64,000 bases of DNA. It comes from Chryseobacterium paludis. Lineage in GTDB: Bacteria > Bacteroidota > Bacteroidia > Flavobacteriales > Weeksellaceae. Shown here piece after piece: positions 43,654 to 52,372 of this stretch. The number at the start of each line of letters is the position of its first letter. Position 1 is the first letter of the stretch. Below the pieces are notes generated by a model. That model did not search any database, was not told where the DNA came from, and saw only the letters and a program-made list of their open reading frames with translations. The DNA lies in NCBI RefSeq assembly GCF_025403485.1, contig NZ_CP099966.1, positions 3,757,001 to 3,821,000 on the forward strand, in the 5' to 3' direction. The translations under genes and the position numbers were made by a program.

Positions 43654-44802
43654 TTATAATTCGTCTAAAATATCAGTTATTTTATTAACAGAGTTTTCAA
43701 GATTAAAGGGCATCTTATACTCATTTAGTTTTTCAGAATAATGCAGAAATGTCTCAGGATGCAGTAAAGCCTGTTTCATCCCAAAATAAATTCCGTCTTC
43801 TGAATTTTCCACAATTAAGCCCAACTCTCCGTTATTTAACATTTCTCTTGCTCCAGATACCTCTGTGGTGATCATTTTCTTTTTTAACGTGATTGCTTCA
43901 AATAGAACGGTTGGAAAACCTTCATACCTGGAACTTAGAATATAAAAATCAGCATTTTTAAAATAAGGATAAGGATTATCTGTAAATCCTAACATAGTAG
44001 CAGTTTTATCAATATTAAGTTCAGATTTTAATTTTTTGATATTCTCAAAATCATAACCATCACCAATTATTAAAACTTTATGTTCTAAACCTTCATCAAG
44101 GATTTTTTTGTGAACCTTTAAAAGCCTGTCAAAGCCTTTTTGTGGAAATACAGTTCCTACCGAGACAAAAGTAGGGACAGATCCCTCAAAGCTATATTTT
44201 TGGACAGGCTTCTCAGCTTTAGTTAGGATTTCCTGAGTATCTAAAGGATTATAGATCCTAACAATTTTTCGTTTCTCAGATTCATTTTTAGCTAAGCCAT
44301 AAAATAGTTTTTCAATTTTTTCTGAAATAACCAGGATCTTATCAAAACCAAAAAACTTTCTAATCTCATGATCATTATATCCTTTTACTTCAGAGAGATC
44401 GTTATGAATCCAAACTATCTTTTTAGATGAAGTATGAGGGGAGTCTAAAATTTCATCACGCATCCCATGAATAGCAGCAAACTCAATATCATATTTTTTA
44501 CCTTTTAATTTTCCACTATACAGAAGATCAGGGAATTTTTTCAGAAGCTTTTGGTAAATAACCCGTGTGATTTTTTTTGGAATATCCTGGATACGGTTCG
44601 TTGTAATCATTTCTCCCTTGTTAAGATAAATTACATTGATCCAGGTTGGAACTTCCTGTAAATATTTCCCGGAATATAAGTTTAAAAGAAGATCAATCTC
44701 ATATCGATCCGGCGATAGGTTTTTCAGAAAAGTAACCAATACCTTTTCTGCACCTCCATGGCGGAGGGAACCAATTCGGATAAGTATTTTTTTCTTTGGC
44801 AC
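43654..44802 (-). CDS. Glycosyltransferase, GT4 type
   Basis: A GT-B fold retaining glycosyltransferase. The start KKKILIRIGSLRHGGAEKVLV is the acceptor-side loop, and the C-terminal half has TFVSVGTVFPQKGFDRLL and NADFYILSSRYEGFPTVLFEA, the nucleotide-sugar-binding E-x7-E region. I place the start at GTG 44802 (382 residues), whose first base is the last base of the upstream stop codon. An ATG at 44847 would add 15 residues overlapping the upstream gene and spoil the usual N-terminus. Sugar and linkage are unknown. It is followed by the serine acetyltransferase-like gene after 37 bases. Confidence 0.85.
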   Translation of the reverse strand: MPKKKILIRIGSLRHGGAEKVLVTFLKNLSPDRYEIDLLLNLYSGKYLQEVPTWINVIYLNKGEMITTNRIQDIPKKITRVIYQKLLKKFPDLLYSGKLKGKKYDIEFAAIHGMRDEILDSPHTSSKKIVWIHNDLSEVKGYNDHEIRKFFGFDKILVISEKIEKLFYGLAKNESEKRKIVRIYNPLDTQEILTKAEKPVQKYSFEGSVPTFVSVGTVFPQKGFDRLLKVHKKILDEGLEHKVLIIGDGYDFENIKKLKSELNIDKTATMLGFTDNPYPYFKNADFYILSSRYEGFPTVLFEAITLKKKMITTEVSGAREMLNNGELGLIVENSEDGIYFGMKQALLHPETFLHYSEKLNEYKMPFNLENSVNKITDILDEL

Positions 44803-45359
44803 TATTTCGTAGTTTTGAATTTTTGAGGCAAATTCAACTTCAGCCATTGATTAAGCTCTTTCCTGTTTTTTTCTAAATGAAGAGGATATTCAACTGTCGT
44901 TTTTTTCAATACATCAGCATAATCTTCTACTTCACAAATATACTTAGCTGGGTTTCCCGCATAGACAGTATGTTCCGGCATAGATTCGGAAAGAACCGAA
45001 TTGGCACCAAGAACACAATTATTTCCTATTTCCACATTTTGTAATATGACGGAATTGCTGCCAATAGCACAATTTTCACCAACTTTTATCCATCCAAAAT
45101 TTCTTACTTCCTCATAGCCTTTCAGCTTTCTTATATTTGTAGTAGCTCCGGAATGGGTTACAAAAGTTACTCCAGAAGCGATTCTTGTGTCTTGTCCAAT
45201 CTCAACTAGAAATGGTTCAGAGCCAAAAGAAACATGATTTCTTACCACAACATTTTTGCCTAATTTTAAACCGTTATGGATGCATATTTTAAGGTAAACA
45301 GAATGTTGGAAATCCTGAATTAAGGAAGATATTTTGTTAATAATTTTATATATCATCAT
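44802..45359 (-). CDS. Acyltransferase with left-handed beta-helix
   Basis: About 185 residues. Hexapeptide repeats (about 40-160) include GKNVVVRNHVSFG, IGSNSVILQNVEIGNN and LGANSVLSESMPEHTVYAGNPAK, with the usual flexible lid (VTHSGATTNIR). It probably transfers an acetyl or acyl group to a sugar hydroxyl or amino group. The start at ATG 45359 is chosen because an upstream TTG (45404) would place the N-terminus across the promoter of the divergent carrier-protein gene. It overlaps the GT4 gene by one base if that gene starts at GTG. Confidence 0.85.
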   Translation of the reverse strand: MMIYKIINKISSLIQDFQHSVYLKICIHNGLKLGKNVVVRNHVSFGSEPFLVEIGQDTRIASGVTFVTHSGATTNIRKLKGYEEVRNFGWIKVGENCAIGSNSVILQNVEIGNNCVLGANSVLSESMPEHTVYAGNPAKYICEVEDYADVLKKTTVEYPLHLEKNRKELNQWLKLNLPQKFKTTK

Positions 45360-45367
45360 AGTAAAAA

Positions 45368-45375
45368 CAAAGTTA
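45368..45375 (-). promoter_or_regulatory. Putative -7 box of the acyltransferase-GT4 transcript
   Basis: Minus-strand TAACTTTG matches TAnnTTTG, eight bases before the ATG at 45359. It lies 12 bases from a plus-strand box for the carrier-protein gene. Confidence 0.45.
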
Positions 45376-45387
45376 GAAATTATTTTA

Positions 45388-45395
45388 TAAATTTG
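45388..45395 (+). promoter_or_regulatory. Putative -7 box of the acyl carrier protein gene
   Basis: TAAATTTG matches TAnnTTTG, 22 bases before the carrier-protein ATG. It is back to back with the minus-strand box at 45368-45375. Confidence 0.5.
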
Positions 45396-45417
45396 CCTGT
45401 CCAAATATTATAACACA

Positions 45418-45648
45418 ATGAAGATCGAACATTTTTGTGAACTGCTTAAACAGGAACTTAACGAACAAACTATAATAACCTCAGATACTAATTTCAAAGA
45501 ATTGGAAAGCTATGGCTCTTTATCAGCTGTATTGGTAATGCAGTTGGTTGAAAATCAATTTGGGGTAAGTTTAAATCCAAGATCTTTCAGGAATATTAAT
45601 ACTATTGGAGACCTTACAGAAGCAATAGGAATAGAAAAGTTTGATTAA
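45418..45648 (+). CDS. Acyl carrier protein-like protein of the glycan locus
   Basis: A 76-residue four-helix carrier protein. The expected phosphopantetheine site is Ser34 in YGSLSAVLVMQLVENQFGV, where the usual Asp before Ser is Gly, an atypical form. The following helix II (VLVMQLVENQFGV) and the GDLTEAIG end fit an ACP of the DltC or stand-alone peptidyl-carrier kind. It converges with the GNAT and adenylation genes and overlaps the GNAT gene by four bases at the stop codons. It probably carries the acyl or aminoacyl group activated by the adenylation enzyme. The partner assignment is inferred from proximity. Confidence 0.8.
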   Translation: MKIEHFCELLKQELNEQTIITSDTNFKELESYGSLSAVLVMQLVENQFGVSLNPRSFRNINTIGDLTEAIGIEKFD

Positions 45649-46283
45649 TCTGTAAATGTTTTTCGCAGGATTATCTTTTGAACACTAGGATAGATCTTAT
45701 GATCTGAAGTATCGATATTAATAGTTTTATATTCTCCAAAACCAAATTTGGCGTAATACTTTATAAGATGGGGGCTACTATCCAATACATCTATATAAAG
45801 GTCGTTGGCTTGAGGTTCCATCTGCGAAATGACATGTTTTAATAAATATTCAGCGATGCCTCTATTTCTATAATCGTCATCTACAAAGACATATTGAATA
45901 AGATACTTGTTTTCGGAATATGTCTTGGTTTCAGGTAAATTTTTTACATTGTTAATAAACGAATTTAAATGCTCGCTTCTTAAATGGATAGGAAATAGTT
46001 CGCTTTTATTTTGGTAATAATTCTTATCTGTAAAAATAAGAGCGCAGCAGCCGGCAGCTTTTCCATCAACTTCTGCTATTATATAAGAATTTAAAGAAAG
46101 CTCTGTATCGAAATTTTCTTCATCTAAAAAAAATTGACTTAAATACTCCTTGGTGGTTGAGAGATCAGTTTCAAATAGATTACTATAAGTATCTGATAAA
46201 GATTTTGAATTAGTTTCAATAGCTAAAATTCCTTTTATAATCAAAGGGATGTCAGCTTTTATCGCTTTTCTTATACTAATCAT
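45645..46283 (-). CDS. GNAT family N-acetyltransferase
   Basis: A 212-residue GNAT-fold acyltransferase. Motif A is in QYVFVDDDYRNRGIAEYLLKHVI (about 152-174; the R-N-R-G-I acyl-CoA pyrophosphate loop), followed by LYIDVLDSSPHLIKYYAKFGF, the motif B end. The N-terminus MISIRKAIKADIPLIIKGI is standard. It overlaps the adenylation gene by four bases, so the two are translationally coupled. Possible roles are transfer of an acyl group from the carrier protein to an amino sugar or amino acid, or a plain N-acetyltransfer. The acceptor is unknown. Confidence 0.85.
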   Translation of the reverse strand: MISIRKAIKADIPLIIKGILAIETNSKSLSDTYSNLFETDLSTTKEYLSQFFLDEENFDTELSLNSYIIAEVDGKAAGCCALIFTDKNYYQNKSELFPIHLRSEHLNSFINNVKNLPETKTYSENKYLIQYVFVDDDYRNRGIAEYLLKHVISQMEPQANDLYIDVLDSSPHLIKYYAKFGFGEYKTINIDTSDHKIYPSVQKIILRKTFTD

Positions 46284-47719
46284 AATTTATTTTTTAGTTC
46301 ATTTCTATCTATCTTTCCTGAAGTGTTGATGGGAAACTTTTCCAGTTTGACAATTTTTGAAGGAATACAATATTCAGGAAGGTTATCTTTTAAATATGAA
46401 ATAATTATTTCATCCTCTACATTCATATCATTAATAAAGAGGATAAGAAGATCATTATTGTTTTTATCCTTATAGATGAGAGCAACACTAATAGCATTAT
46501 TCAATTTTTGATTTGAAAAAAATTCAATTTCAGACAGTTCTACTCTAAAACCATTTATCTTAGCCTGGAAATCTATTCGGTTGAGATAAAAATAATCACC
46601 CTCAATATCCCTTAAGCACCAGTCTCCCGTTTTATAGAATATTTCTTTATCTTTTTCAACAAAAACCTCATTTGTTTTTTCTTCATTCTTCCAATAAGAG
46701 TGTGTAAGTAATTTTCCTGATAATAATAGTTCCCCTTCATTTGTTTCGTTGTCAGAAAAAGTCATTGTTGTATTGACCATTGATTTTCCAATACTAATAA
46801 TACCATTTTTCTCTTTTATAGGATCTTCTATTTTGTATTGAGTACAGAAAATGGTGTTTTCTGTTGGGCCATATACATTGTAGATATTTGCATTAGGAAT
46901 AAAATCTTTCCAACCTTTAATTTGTTTTGTTAATAATGCTTCACCGCAGAATAAATTGAGTCTCAGACTTTCATTTTTTACTTCAGTATCTAAATAAGGA
47001 ATAATTAAATTTAAAATGCTTGGAACCATAAGGGCTACCGTAATTTCATTAGCTTCCAGTAAATCGAGAATTTGTAAAAATTTAGTTTCTTTTTTATGAA
47101 GACCAATAACTGCAGCTCCATTTAGCCAGGGAATAAGATAGCTCATTACAGATAAGTCAAAAGTGAGCTCAAACATCTGCAAAACACGATCATTAGGATT
47201 TAAGTTTCCAAAAGTTGAATGAAAAGATTCAGAAAAATAATATAAGTTTGAAAATTGAATGGGAACTCCTTTGGGCTTTCCGGTACTACCTGATGTGAAA
47301 AGAATATAAGCATTGTTGTGAATGGATGAGTCAACAGGTAAAATAGCTTCTAAGGGGTAAACTTCCTTTGTGTCAATAATAGAAATTTGATAATTCGCCT
47401 CTATTTCTATGGAGCTTAAAATTACTTCAATATCAGCCTGCTGAATCACATCCAGATTCTTATTAAAAGGAAATTCAGGATGAATCGGAACATAGGTTTT
47501 TCCTGTAAACCAAATGGCAAGTATTGAGGCATACATGTATACATCATCTGTAAGATAAATTCCTACATTTTGAGAATCGACTTTTTGTAATTGGATTCTG
47601 ATTTGATGGGATAAATCTAAAATATCTCCATAAGTATGGGTTTGATCCTGAATACGTAGACAGGTCTTTGTATTATTTTGTAGAAAAGATTGGTATAAAT
47701 TTTCAATAAAGGGATTCAT
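46280..47719 (-). CDS. AMP-binding adenylation enzyme, DltA-like
   Basis: A 479-residue ANL enzyme of the amino-acid/acyl adenylating type, short and without a fused carrier domain. The A3 loop YILFTSGSTGKPKG is at 138-151. VYGPTENTIFC is motif A5, KTGDWCLRDIEGDYFYLNR A7/A8, and NTSGKIDRNEL near the end (about 465-475) contains the catalytic lysine of A10. Overall it most resembles D-alanine-carrier protein ligase DltA. With the carrier protein and the GNAT it forms a compact activation unit. The substrate-pocket residues cannot be decoded by eye. A D-alanine, other amino acid or short acyl group is possible. Confidence 0.88.
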   Translation of the reverse strand: MNPFIENLYQSFLQNNTKTCLRIQDQTHTYGDILDLSHQIRIQLQKVDSQNVGIYLTDDVYMYASILAIWFTGKTYVPIHPEFPFNKNLDVIQQADIEVILSSIEIEANYQISIIDTKEVYPLEAILPVDSSIHNNAYILFTSGSTGKPKGVPIQFSNLYYFSESFHSTFGNLNPNDRVLQMFELTFDLSVMSYLIPWLNGAAVIGLHKKETKFLQILDLLEANEITVALMVPSILNLIIPYLDTEVKNESLRLNLFCGEALLTKQIKGWKDFIPNANIYNVYGPTENTIFCTQYKIEDPIKEKNGIISIGKSMVNTTMTFSDNETNEGELLLSGKLLTHSYWKNEEKTNEVFVEKDKEIFYKTGDWCLRDIEGDYFYLNRIDFQAKINGFRVELSEIEFFSNQKLNNAISVALIYKDKNNNDLLILFINDMNVEDEIIISYLKDNLPEYCIPSKIVKLEKFPINTSGKIDRNELKNKL

Positions 47720-47766
47720 CTTTTTAAATTTGTGTAGTATACTTTTGCTTACTTAATTTATGGAAA

Positions 47767-48939
47767 CTATGTAGTAGGAGTTTTATTCTGATAAAGATTT
47801 TCAATAATGCTTTCTACACTTTTGAAGATTTTCTCATTGTCAAAACGCTTCTCAATATCTTTTAAATTCTCCTGAATATGTTCAATCAGATTTTTATTGG
47901 TTAAAAATTCTTTAATACCATTATATAAACCTTCTTCAGAATAATCGGTTAAATATCCGGATTCCTTATGGGTGATCATTTCCGGAACTCCACCAACGTT
48001 AGTTGCTAATATAGGTTTTTGAAGAATTAATGTCTCGGCGATAATTAGTGGCCAGCCCTCGCTTTCTGAAGGCATAATATAAAAATCTGCATTGGCAACA
48101 TAAGGATATGGGTTCATTTGTGTGCCGAGTAGTTTAAAGGAGTTCTGTACCTCCAGTTCCTTGATTCTTTTAGATAACAAATCGTAATCTTCCCCATTTC
48201 CAATAACAGTAATATGATGATGGAAGCCGTCATCAATAAGTTTTTTATGGGTTTCTAAAAGTGTTCTGTATCCTTTTCTATAATGTAATCTTCCAACAGA
48301 GACAAAGGTGGGAGCTGTACCAAAGTCAGGATTAAATGCTTTTGCCTTTATCTTTAATTCTTCAATTGGAATCGCATTTAAAATTACTTCTCCTGGTGGA
48401 AGTTTGAGATCAGGATATTTTTCACTTAAGATATCCTTGCATTGTTGTGAACCATATATAATATAGTCGAACTGTTGCATGTTTTTGAAGATTTCATCCC
48501 GATAGGGAGCAAAACCTTCTAGCGATAAATCAGAATGAAGCCATGCGATTTTTTTTGATTTCTTGTTCGTAGAATTTAGTACTGTTTTATAAACTGTATA
48601 ACCTGTTGCAATTTCTACATCGTAGGTGTCATTTAGCAGTTGATCAGCAATCTTTGGATTTTTTGCTGCTTTATCAAGTTTAAGTCTTCTTTTTGCTAAT
48701 TGAATCTTTTGAATAACAGGATTTTTAGAAAAATCTTCTTTACCCTCAGCTATATATACTTTCCTGACATGATTTGGAAATTCATTACGTAGTTCTCCCT
48801 GGTTAATATTTAAACATATTGTCATGTCAAACTTATCCCTGTTAAGATTATTAAGCATACTTAATACAACTTTTTCTACACCACCCATTTCCATAGAACG
48901 ATGTCTGAAAAGAACTTTTATTTTTTTATTCTCCTGCAT
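47767..48939 (-). CDS. Glycosyltransferase, GT4 type
   Basis: A 390-residue GT-B glycosyltransferase. The N-terminal acceptor half has RHRSMEMGGVEKVVLSML. The donor half has APTFVSVGRLHYRKGYRTLL, then FYIMPSESEGWPLIIAETL, the E-x7-E nucleotide-sugar region, then GGVPEMI. It is related to the GT4 at 43654. It is a plus-type retaining enzyme by family; the donor and acceptor sugars are unknown. A 47-base gap leads to the adenylation enzyme gene. Confidence 0.9.
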   Translation of the reverse strand: MQENKKIKVLFRHRSMEMGGVEKVVLSMLNNLNRDKFDMTICLNINQGELRNEFPNHVRKVYIAEGKEDFSKNPVIQKIQLAKRRLKLDKAAKNPKIADQLLNDTYDVEIATGYTVYKTVLNSTNKKSKKIAWLHSDLSLEGFAPYRDEIFKNMQQFDYIIYGSQQCKDILSEKYPDLKLPPGEVILNAIPIEELKIKAKAFNPDFGTAPTFVSVGRLHYRKGYRTLLETHKKLIDDGFHHHITVIGNGEDYDLLSKRIKELEVQNSFKLLGTQMNPYPYVANADFYIMPSESEGWPLIIAETLILQKPILATNVGGVPEMITHKESGYLTDYSEEGLYNGIKEFLTNKNLIEHIQENLKDIEKRFDNEKIFKSVESIIENLYQNKTPTT

Positions 48940-49048
48940 TTGGGATTTTTGTAATAATTTTTTGTGTCGAAAAGTGTTAGGTATATTCTATAAATTGAAC
49001 AGATCTCAAAGATAATTTCTGGCAGTAGCCATAATATTTTGAAGATTT

Positions 49049-49882
49049 CTATTCTGATTGGAAAAAAGTTAATATTTTGATTTTAAGTCTATAAATTCTC
49101 TTTGTCTGATAATCAAGTAAGTTAAAAATTTCTTGAGGACTTTGAAAGTTTTCAGGGACTGTTTTTTTATTTATAGAAGTAATGTTTCTTCTTTTTAAGG
49201 TGTTAAAGATAACTTTTGCAAATGAATCTTTTGCTTTTCCTTTCGATTTTGCTTGAGAAACACCATTAGGATGAAGTCTATACTTATATAGGTTTTCATT
49301 AATAAAGTAAGCGCTTCCCAGATCTAGTATTTTTAAATATAGATCTTGGTCAACAGCACTCGTAAGACTAGGGTCTATGCCTTCAGTTCTTAAATATGCC
49401 TCTCTTCTAAATGCCACAAAGTGTGCGATCTGAACTGGGAAATTGAAAAAATAAGGATCGTTATTGAGAATTTGTTTTGCAGATTTGAAAGGATAAAGAG
49501 GAGTTAAATTTTCATCGCAGGCTAAAAATCTGGAGTAGGTAAGAACGACATTTTTTTTATTCTGGAAAGTCGTGATAGACTTTTCAATTGCTGTAGGAAA
49601 AATGGCGTCATCAGGATCTACAAATCCACAGATTTCTCCATTGGCCAATTCAATACATTTTCTTTTTGTATATCCAACTCCCTGATTGGACTCATTTTCA
49701 AAGAAAATAAATCTGCTGTCACCTTCAATTATAGATCTTACAGCTTCCTTTTCTGCTTGATTAGAACAGTCATCTACAATGATTGCTTCCCAGTCTGTGT
49801 AGGTCTGTTGTTGAAGACTTTCGTAACAGTCTTTAAAGTAATCGGCATTATTATAATGTGCAATAAGAACTGAAAATTTCAT
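49049..49882 (-). CDS. Glycosyltransferase, GT2 family
   Basis: A 277-residue GT-A inverting glycosyltransferase. The start MKFSVLIAHYNNADYFKDC and WEAIIVDDCSN show the nucleotide-binding strand, and GFVDPDDA is the DxD-like metal site. Near residues 175-186, TSAVDQDLYLKIL supplies the usual base region. The C-terminal part is basic and ends with a Phe/Ile-rich stretch that may touch the membrane. The next upstream gene (acyltransferase) is five bases away, so they are coexpressed. The donor sugar is unknown. Confidence 0.9.
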   Translation of the reverse strand: MKFSVLIAHYNNADYFKDCYESLQQQTYTDWEAIIVDDCSNQAEKEAVRSIIEGDSRFIFFENESNQGVGYTKRKCIELANGEICGFVDPDDAIFPTAIEKSITTFQNKKNVVLTYSRFLACDENLTPLYPFKSAKQILNNDPYFFNFPVQIAHFVAFRREAYLRTEGIDPSLTSAVDQDLYLKILDLGSAYFINENLYKYRLHPNGVSQAKSKGKAKDSFAKVIFNTLKRRNITSINKKTVPENFQSPQEIFNLLDYQTKRIYRLKIKILTFFQSE

Positions 49883-49887
49883 TTTAA

Positions 49888-50427
49888 TTAAGATTTGAAA
49901 ATTAATTCCTGCTTATTCATAACAGTTGTATTTGCAGGAATATCTTTATAAATAGTACAGCCCGCACCAATTATACAATTATCACCAATACTGACACCTT
50001 TTAATACTGTAACGTTACTACCTAACCAACAGTTTTTCCCGATTTTTATCGGAGCTTTAGTAAATTGGTTTTGAAATATTTTGAATTCAGGAGAACTTTG
50101 ATAAGCATGATTATGATCATACAACTTTACATTTTCGCCAAATAATGTATTTTCGCCAATCGAAATGTGATCGAGGCAATTAATAGAGCAAAAATTGTTC
50201 ATGAAAACATTGTTTCCTATTTCTAATGTTGCTTCATCCTGAACTAAAATGTGAATATAATTACGAAAACGGATGTCATTTCCAAGGTTTATTTTTTTGA
50301 TATTCTTATAGATCACAAAATGATTATTAATTCCCAATTTTATATTTCCTAAAATAACTTTAGGGTGTTTGTGAAAAATGGAAATCTGTTTTTTCCTTTG
50401 AAGTGTTTCAAAAATTTTGGAAAGCAT
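49888..50427 (-). CDS. Acyltransferase, LbH/maltose-galactoside acetyltransferase-like
   Basis: A 179-residue hexapeptide-repeat acyltransferase. The repeats include IGNNVFMNNFCSINCLDHISIGENTLFGENVKLYDHNHAY; the His of DHNHAY is the catalytic base region. IGKNCWLGSNVTVLKGVSIGDN and CIIGAGCTIYKDIPAN complete the helix. It is very similar in plan to the acyltransferase at 60618, and both sit just upstream of a GT2 or GT4. It probably O-acetylates a sugar in the glycan. A five-base gap separates it from the GT2 gene. Confidence 0.88.
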   Translation of the reverse strand: MLSKIFETLQRKKQISIFHKHPKVILGNIKLGINNHFVIYKNIKKINLGNDIRFRNYIHILVQDEATLEIGNNVFMNNFCSINCLDHISIGENTLFGENVKLYDHNHAYQSSPEFKIFQNQFTKAPIKIGKNCWLGSNVTVLKGVSIGDNCIIGAGCTIYKDIPANTTVMNKQELIFKS

Positions 50428-50557
50428 GTGTTTTTAATTAATTTTATTTTCTGTTCATGCAAAACTGTAGGTATAAAACCATTTTGAACATAATAGCTTC
50501 TGCTTTTTTTATATTAAAAAAGATTTAGCTTTAAACAAATGTAGCTAAAAAAAAATA

Positions 50558-50565
50558 TACTTTTG
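50558..50565 (+). promoter_or_regulatory. Putative -7 box of the lone plus-strand methyltransferase gene
   Basis: TACTTTTG matches TAnnTTTG, 16 bases before the ATG at 50582. The gap is A/T-rich. Confidence 0.45.
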
Positions 50566-50581
50566 TAACAAAATAAACACG

Positions 50582-51352
50582 ATGGGTGAATTAAAAAGAG
50601 TTTTTAAAACATTTGTAGCATACCTTAAAAGGCCAGACCTTTATCCCGAATTAGGAAGGAAAATTTTGAAGAACACTGTGAATAGAAATAATGCCTTCAA
50701 AGGAAAAGAAAAAACGAATTCTTGGGCACGGTCAAAGGCTATTTCGCAGAAAGAAGCTGTTTTCAATCTTTTTAGGATTGATGCCTCCACATTTAAAACG
50801 CAATATAAGGATGTTTTGGATAAAGCGGCACAAAAAGAAAAAGAATGTCCCATTAAAATGGGCGGTCCGGGAGCATTAGAGCTTATCTATTATGCTTGTG
50901 AATTTTCTGAAGGTAAGAATGTAGTAGAGACGGGAGTTGCCTATGGGTGGTCTTCACTAGCCTCACTGTTGTCGCTGGAAAAAAGAAATGGAACTTTGTA
51001 TAGTTCTGATATGCCCTATTTAGGACAAAATGGAGATCAGTACGTAGGATATGTAGTTCCTGAAGATCTAAAAAAATACTGGAAACTTTTTCGCTTTGCA
51101 GATAAGGAGTCTCTGCCAAAAATATTCAATGAAAATCAAGTTTTTGATGTGGTTCATTATGATTCGGACAAAAGCTATAACGGAATGTTCTGGGCATATA
51201 ATCAATTGTATACACACTTAAGAAGTGGCGGGGTATTTATCAGTGATGATATCGGGGATAATTCAGCTTACCAGGATTTTTGTGAGAAAAATGATATTGA
51301 CACAACTATTGTAGAAATTGATGGTAAGTATGTAGGCGTTTTTATAAAGTAA
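50582..51352 (+). CDS. Class I SAM-dependent methyltransferase
   Basis: A 256-residue Rossmann-fold methyltransferase of the Methyltransf_24-like group. The SAM-binding strand is GKNVVETGVAYGWSSLASLL (about 113-132), the next acidic strand is GTLYSSDMPY, and FDVVHYDSDKSY and GGVFISDDIGDN form later strands. A basic, Lys/Arg-rich N-terminus (about 1-55) precedes the domain. It is the only plus-strand gene in this part of the cluster besides the carrier-protein gene. The target is probably a sugar hydroxyl of the glycan or its carrier lipid (inference). Confidence 0.8.
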   Translation: MGELKRVFKTFVAYLKRPDLYPELGRKILKNTVNRNNAFKGKEKTNSWARSKAISQKEAVFNLFRIDASTFKTQYKDVLDKAAQKEKECPIKMGGPGALELIYYACEFSEGKNVVETGVAYGWSSLASLLSLEKRNGTLYSSDMPYLGQNGDQYVGYVVPEDLKKYWKLFRFADKESLPKIFNENQVFDVVHYDSDKSYNGMFWAYNQLYTHLRSGGVFISDDIGDNSAYQDFCEKNDIDTTIVEIDGKYVGVFIK

Positions 51353-51383
51353 GAGAATTAACGCTTAATGGAATACAAAAGAA

Positions 51384-52322
51384 TTAAAGTAAATATTTTC
51401 TAAAATTAATATTATATAGACCGGAACGAATACTATTATAATCAGTAAATAAATATTTCATGATCATTCCCCATTTTTTTGGGACAGAAGCTTCGGCTAT
51501 CTGATAGCTTCGGTATGTTCTTTCAATATGCTTCTTAATATGATCTGGAATTGAAGATTCACTTTTAGCCCAATTATGTACTTCACTCCAAAGCAGAATC
51601 CTTGTAGAAGATGGCTTTATTTTCCCAATATCTACTTGCGTGATTCTATTATTTTCATGGACTCCTCTTACTGCAACAGCGTTATCAAGTATTCCGGGGT
51701 AAAGATTAAGGTAGTAAGATAAACGGAAAATAAATTCTGTATCCTGATGAAGTCTAAGTCCGGTTTTGAAAAAAGGACTGACTTTTGAAAGAGAACTTTT
51801 CCTGATCGTTAATCCATCAAGGCTGAAAAGTCCAAAACTCCCTTTCATATTAAGAAGTCCGGGAAAAACTTCTTTTGAATCATGTTTTTTGTATACTGTG
51901 GTTAGGCGGTTTTCAAAAACTTTGTAGTATTGTTCTTTGGCTTTTTCTGAGCAATAATGTACTCCTATAGCGCCATACACACCTTCTACCTCAGGATTTT
52001 GAAAAAGTTCTTTTTCTGCATCAAAACGATTAGGTAGGTAATAATCGTCTGCATCTAAAAATGCGATGAAATCTCCTGTTGCATTCATTATTCCAAGATT
52101 TCTGGAAGCTCCGGCACCATGATTTTGTTTATCAGGATGTTGATAAAGTTTTACGCTGTCGTATTTTTCTGCGAGTTTTTCACAAAGTAGGAGTGCATTA
52201 TCTGGAGATTTATCCTCCACGAGAATTATTTCAAATACTTCATCAAACTGAAGCGCTGATTCTACAGCTTGAGAAATGTAATTCTCTGCATTATAAACAG
52301 GAATGATGACAGATATTTTCAT
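51384..52322 (-). CDS. Glycosyltransferase, GT2 family (tandem copy 1)
   Basis: A 312-residue GT-A glycosyltransferase. It has MKISVIIPVYNAENYISQAV, VEDKSPDN and AFLDADDYYLPNRFD (the DxD site), and the base region FRTGL-like LRLHQDTEFIFRLSYYL. It is about as long as, and strongly similar to, its two upstream neighbours. The start is ATG 52322, matching those paralogues; a TTG three codons earlier is less likely. It is the last of three tandem GT2 genes, separated from the second by 50 bases. The donor is unknown. Confidence 0.9.
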   Translation of the reverse strand: MKISVIIPVYNAENYISQAVESALQFDEVFEIILVEDKSPDNALLLCEKLAEKYDSVKLYQHPDKQNHGAGASRNLGIMNATGDFIAFLDADDYYLPNRFDAEKELFQNPEVEGVYGAIGVHYCSEKAKEQYYKVFENRLTTVYKKHDSKEVFPGLLNMKGSFGLFSLDGLTIRKSSLSKVSPFFKTGLRLHQDTEFIFRLSYYLNLYPGILDNAVAVRGVHENNRITQVDIGKIKPSSTRILLWSEVHNWAKSESSIPDHIKKHIERTYRSYQIAEASVPKKWGMIMKYLFTDYNSIRSGLYNINFRKYLL

Positions 52323-52372
52323 GGTTGCCAATTAATTAAATAAGTAAAACGGTACGGTACGAATATGCAAGA

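Noticed and set aside
45360-45404. A 15-residue N-terminal extension of the acyltransferase from TTG 45404
   Set aside because: It would cross the promoter boxes of the divergent carrier-protein gene, and the ATG at 45359 gives the normal start.
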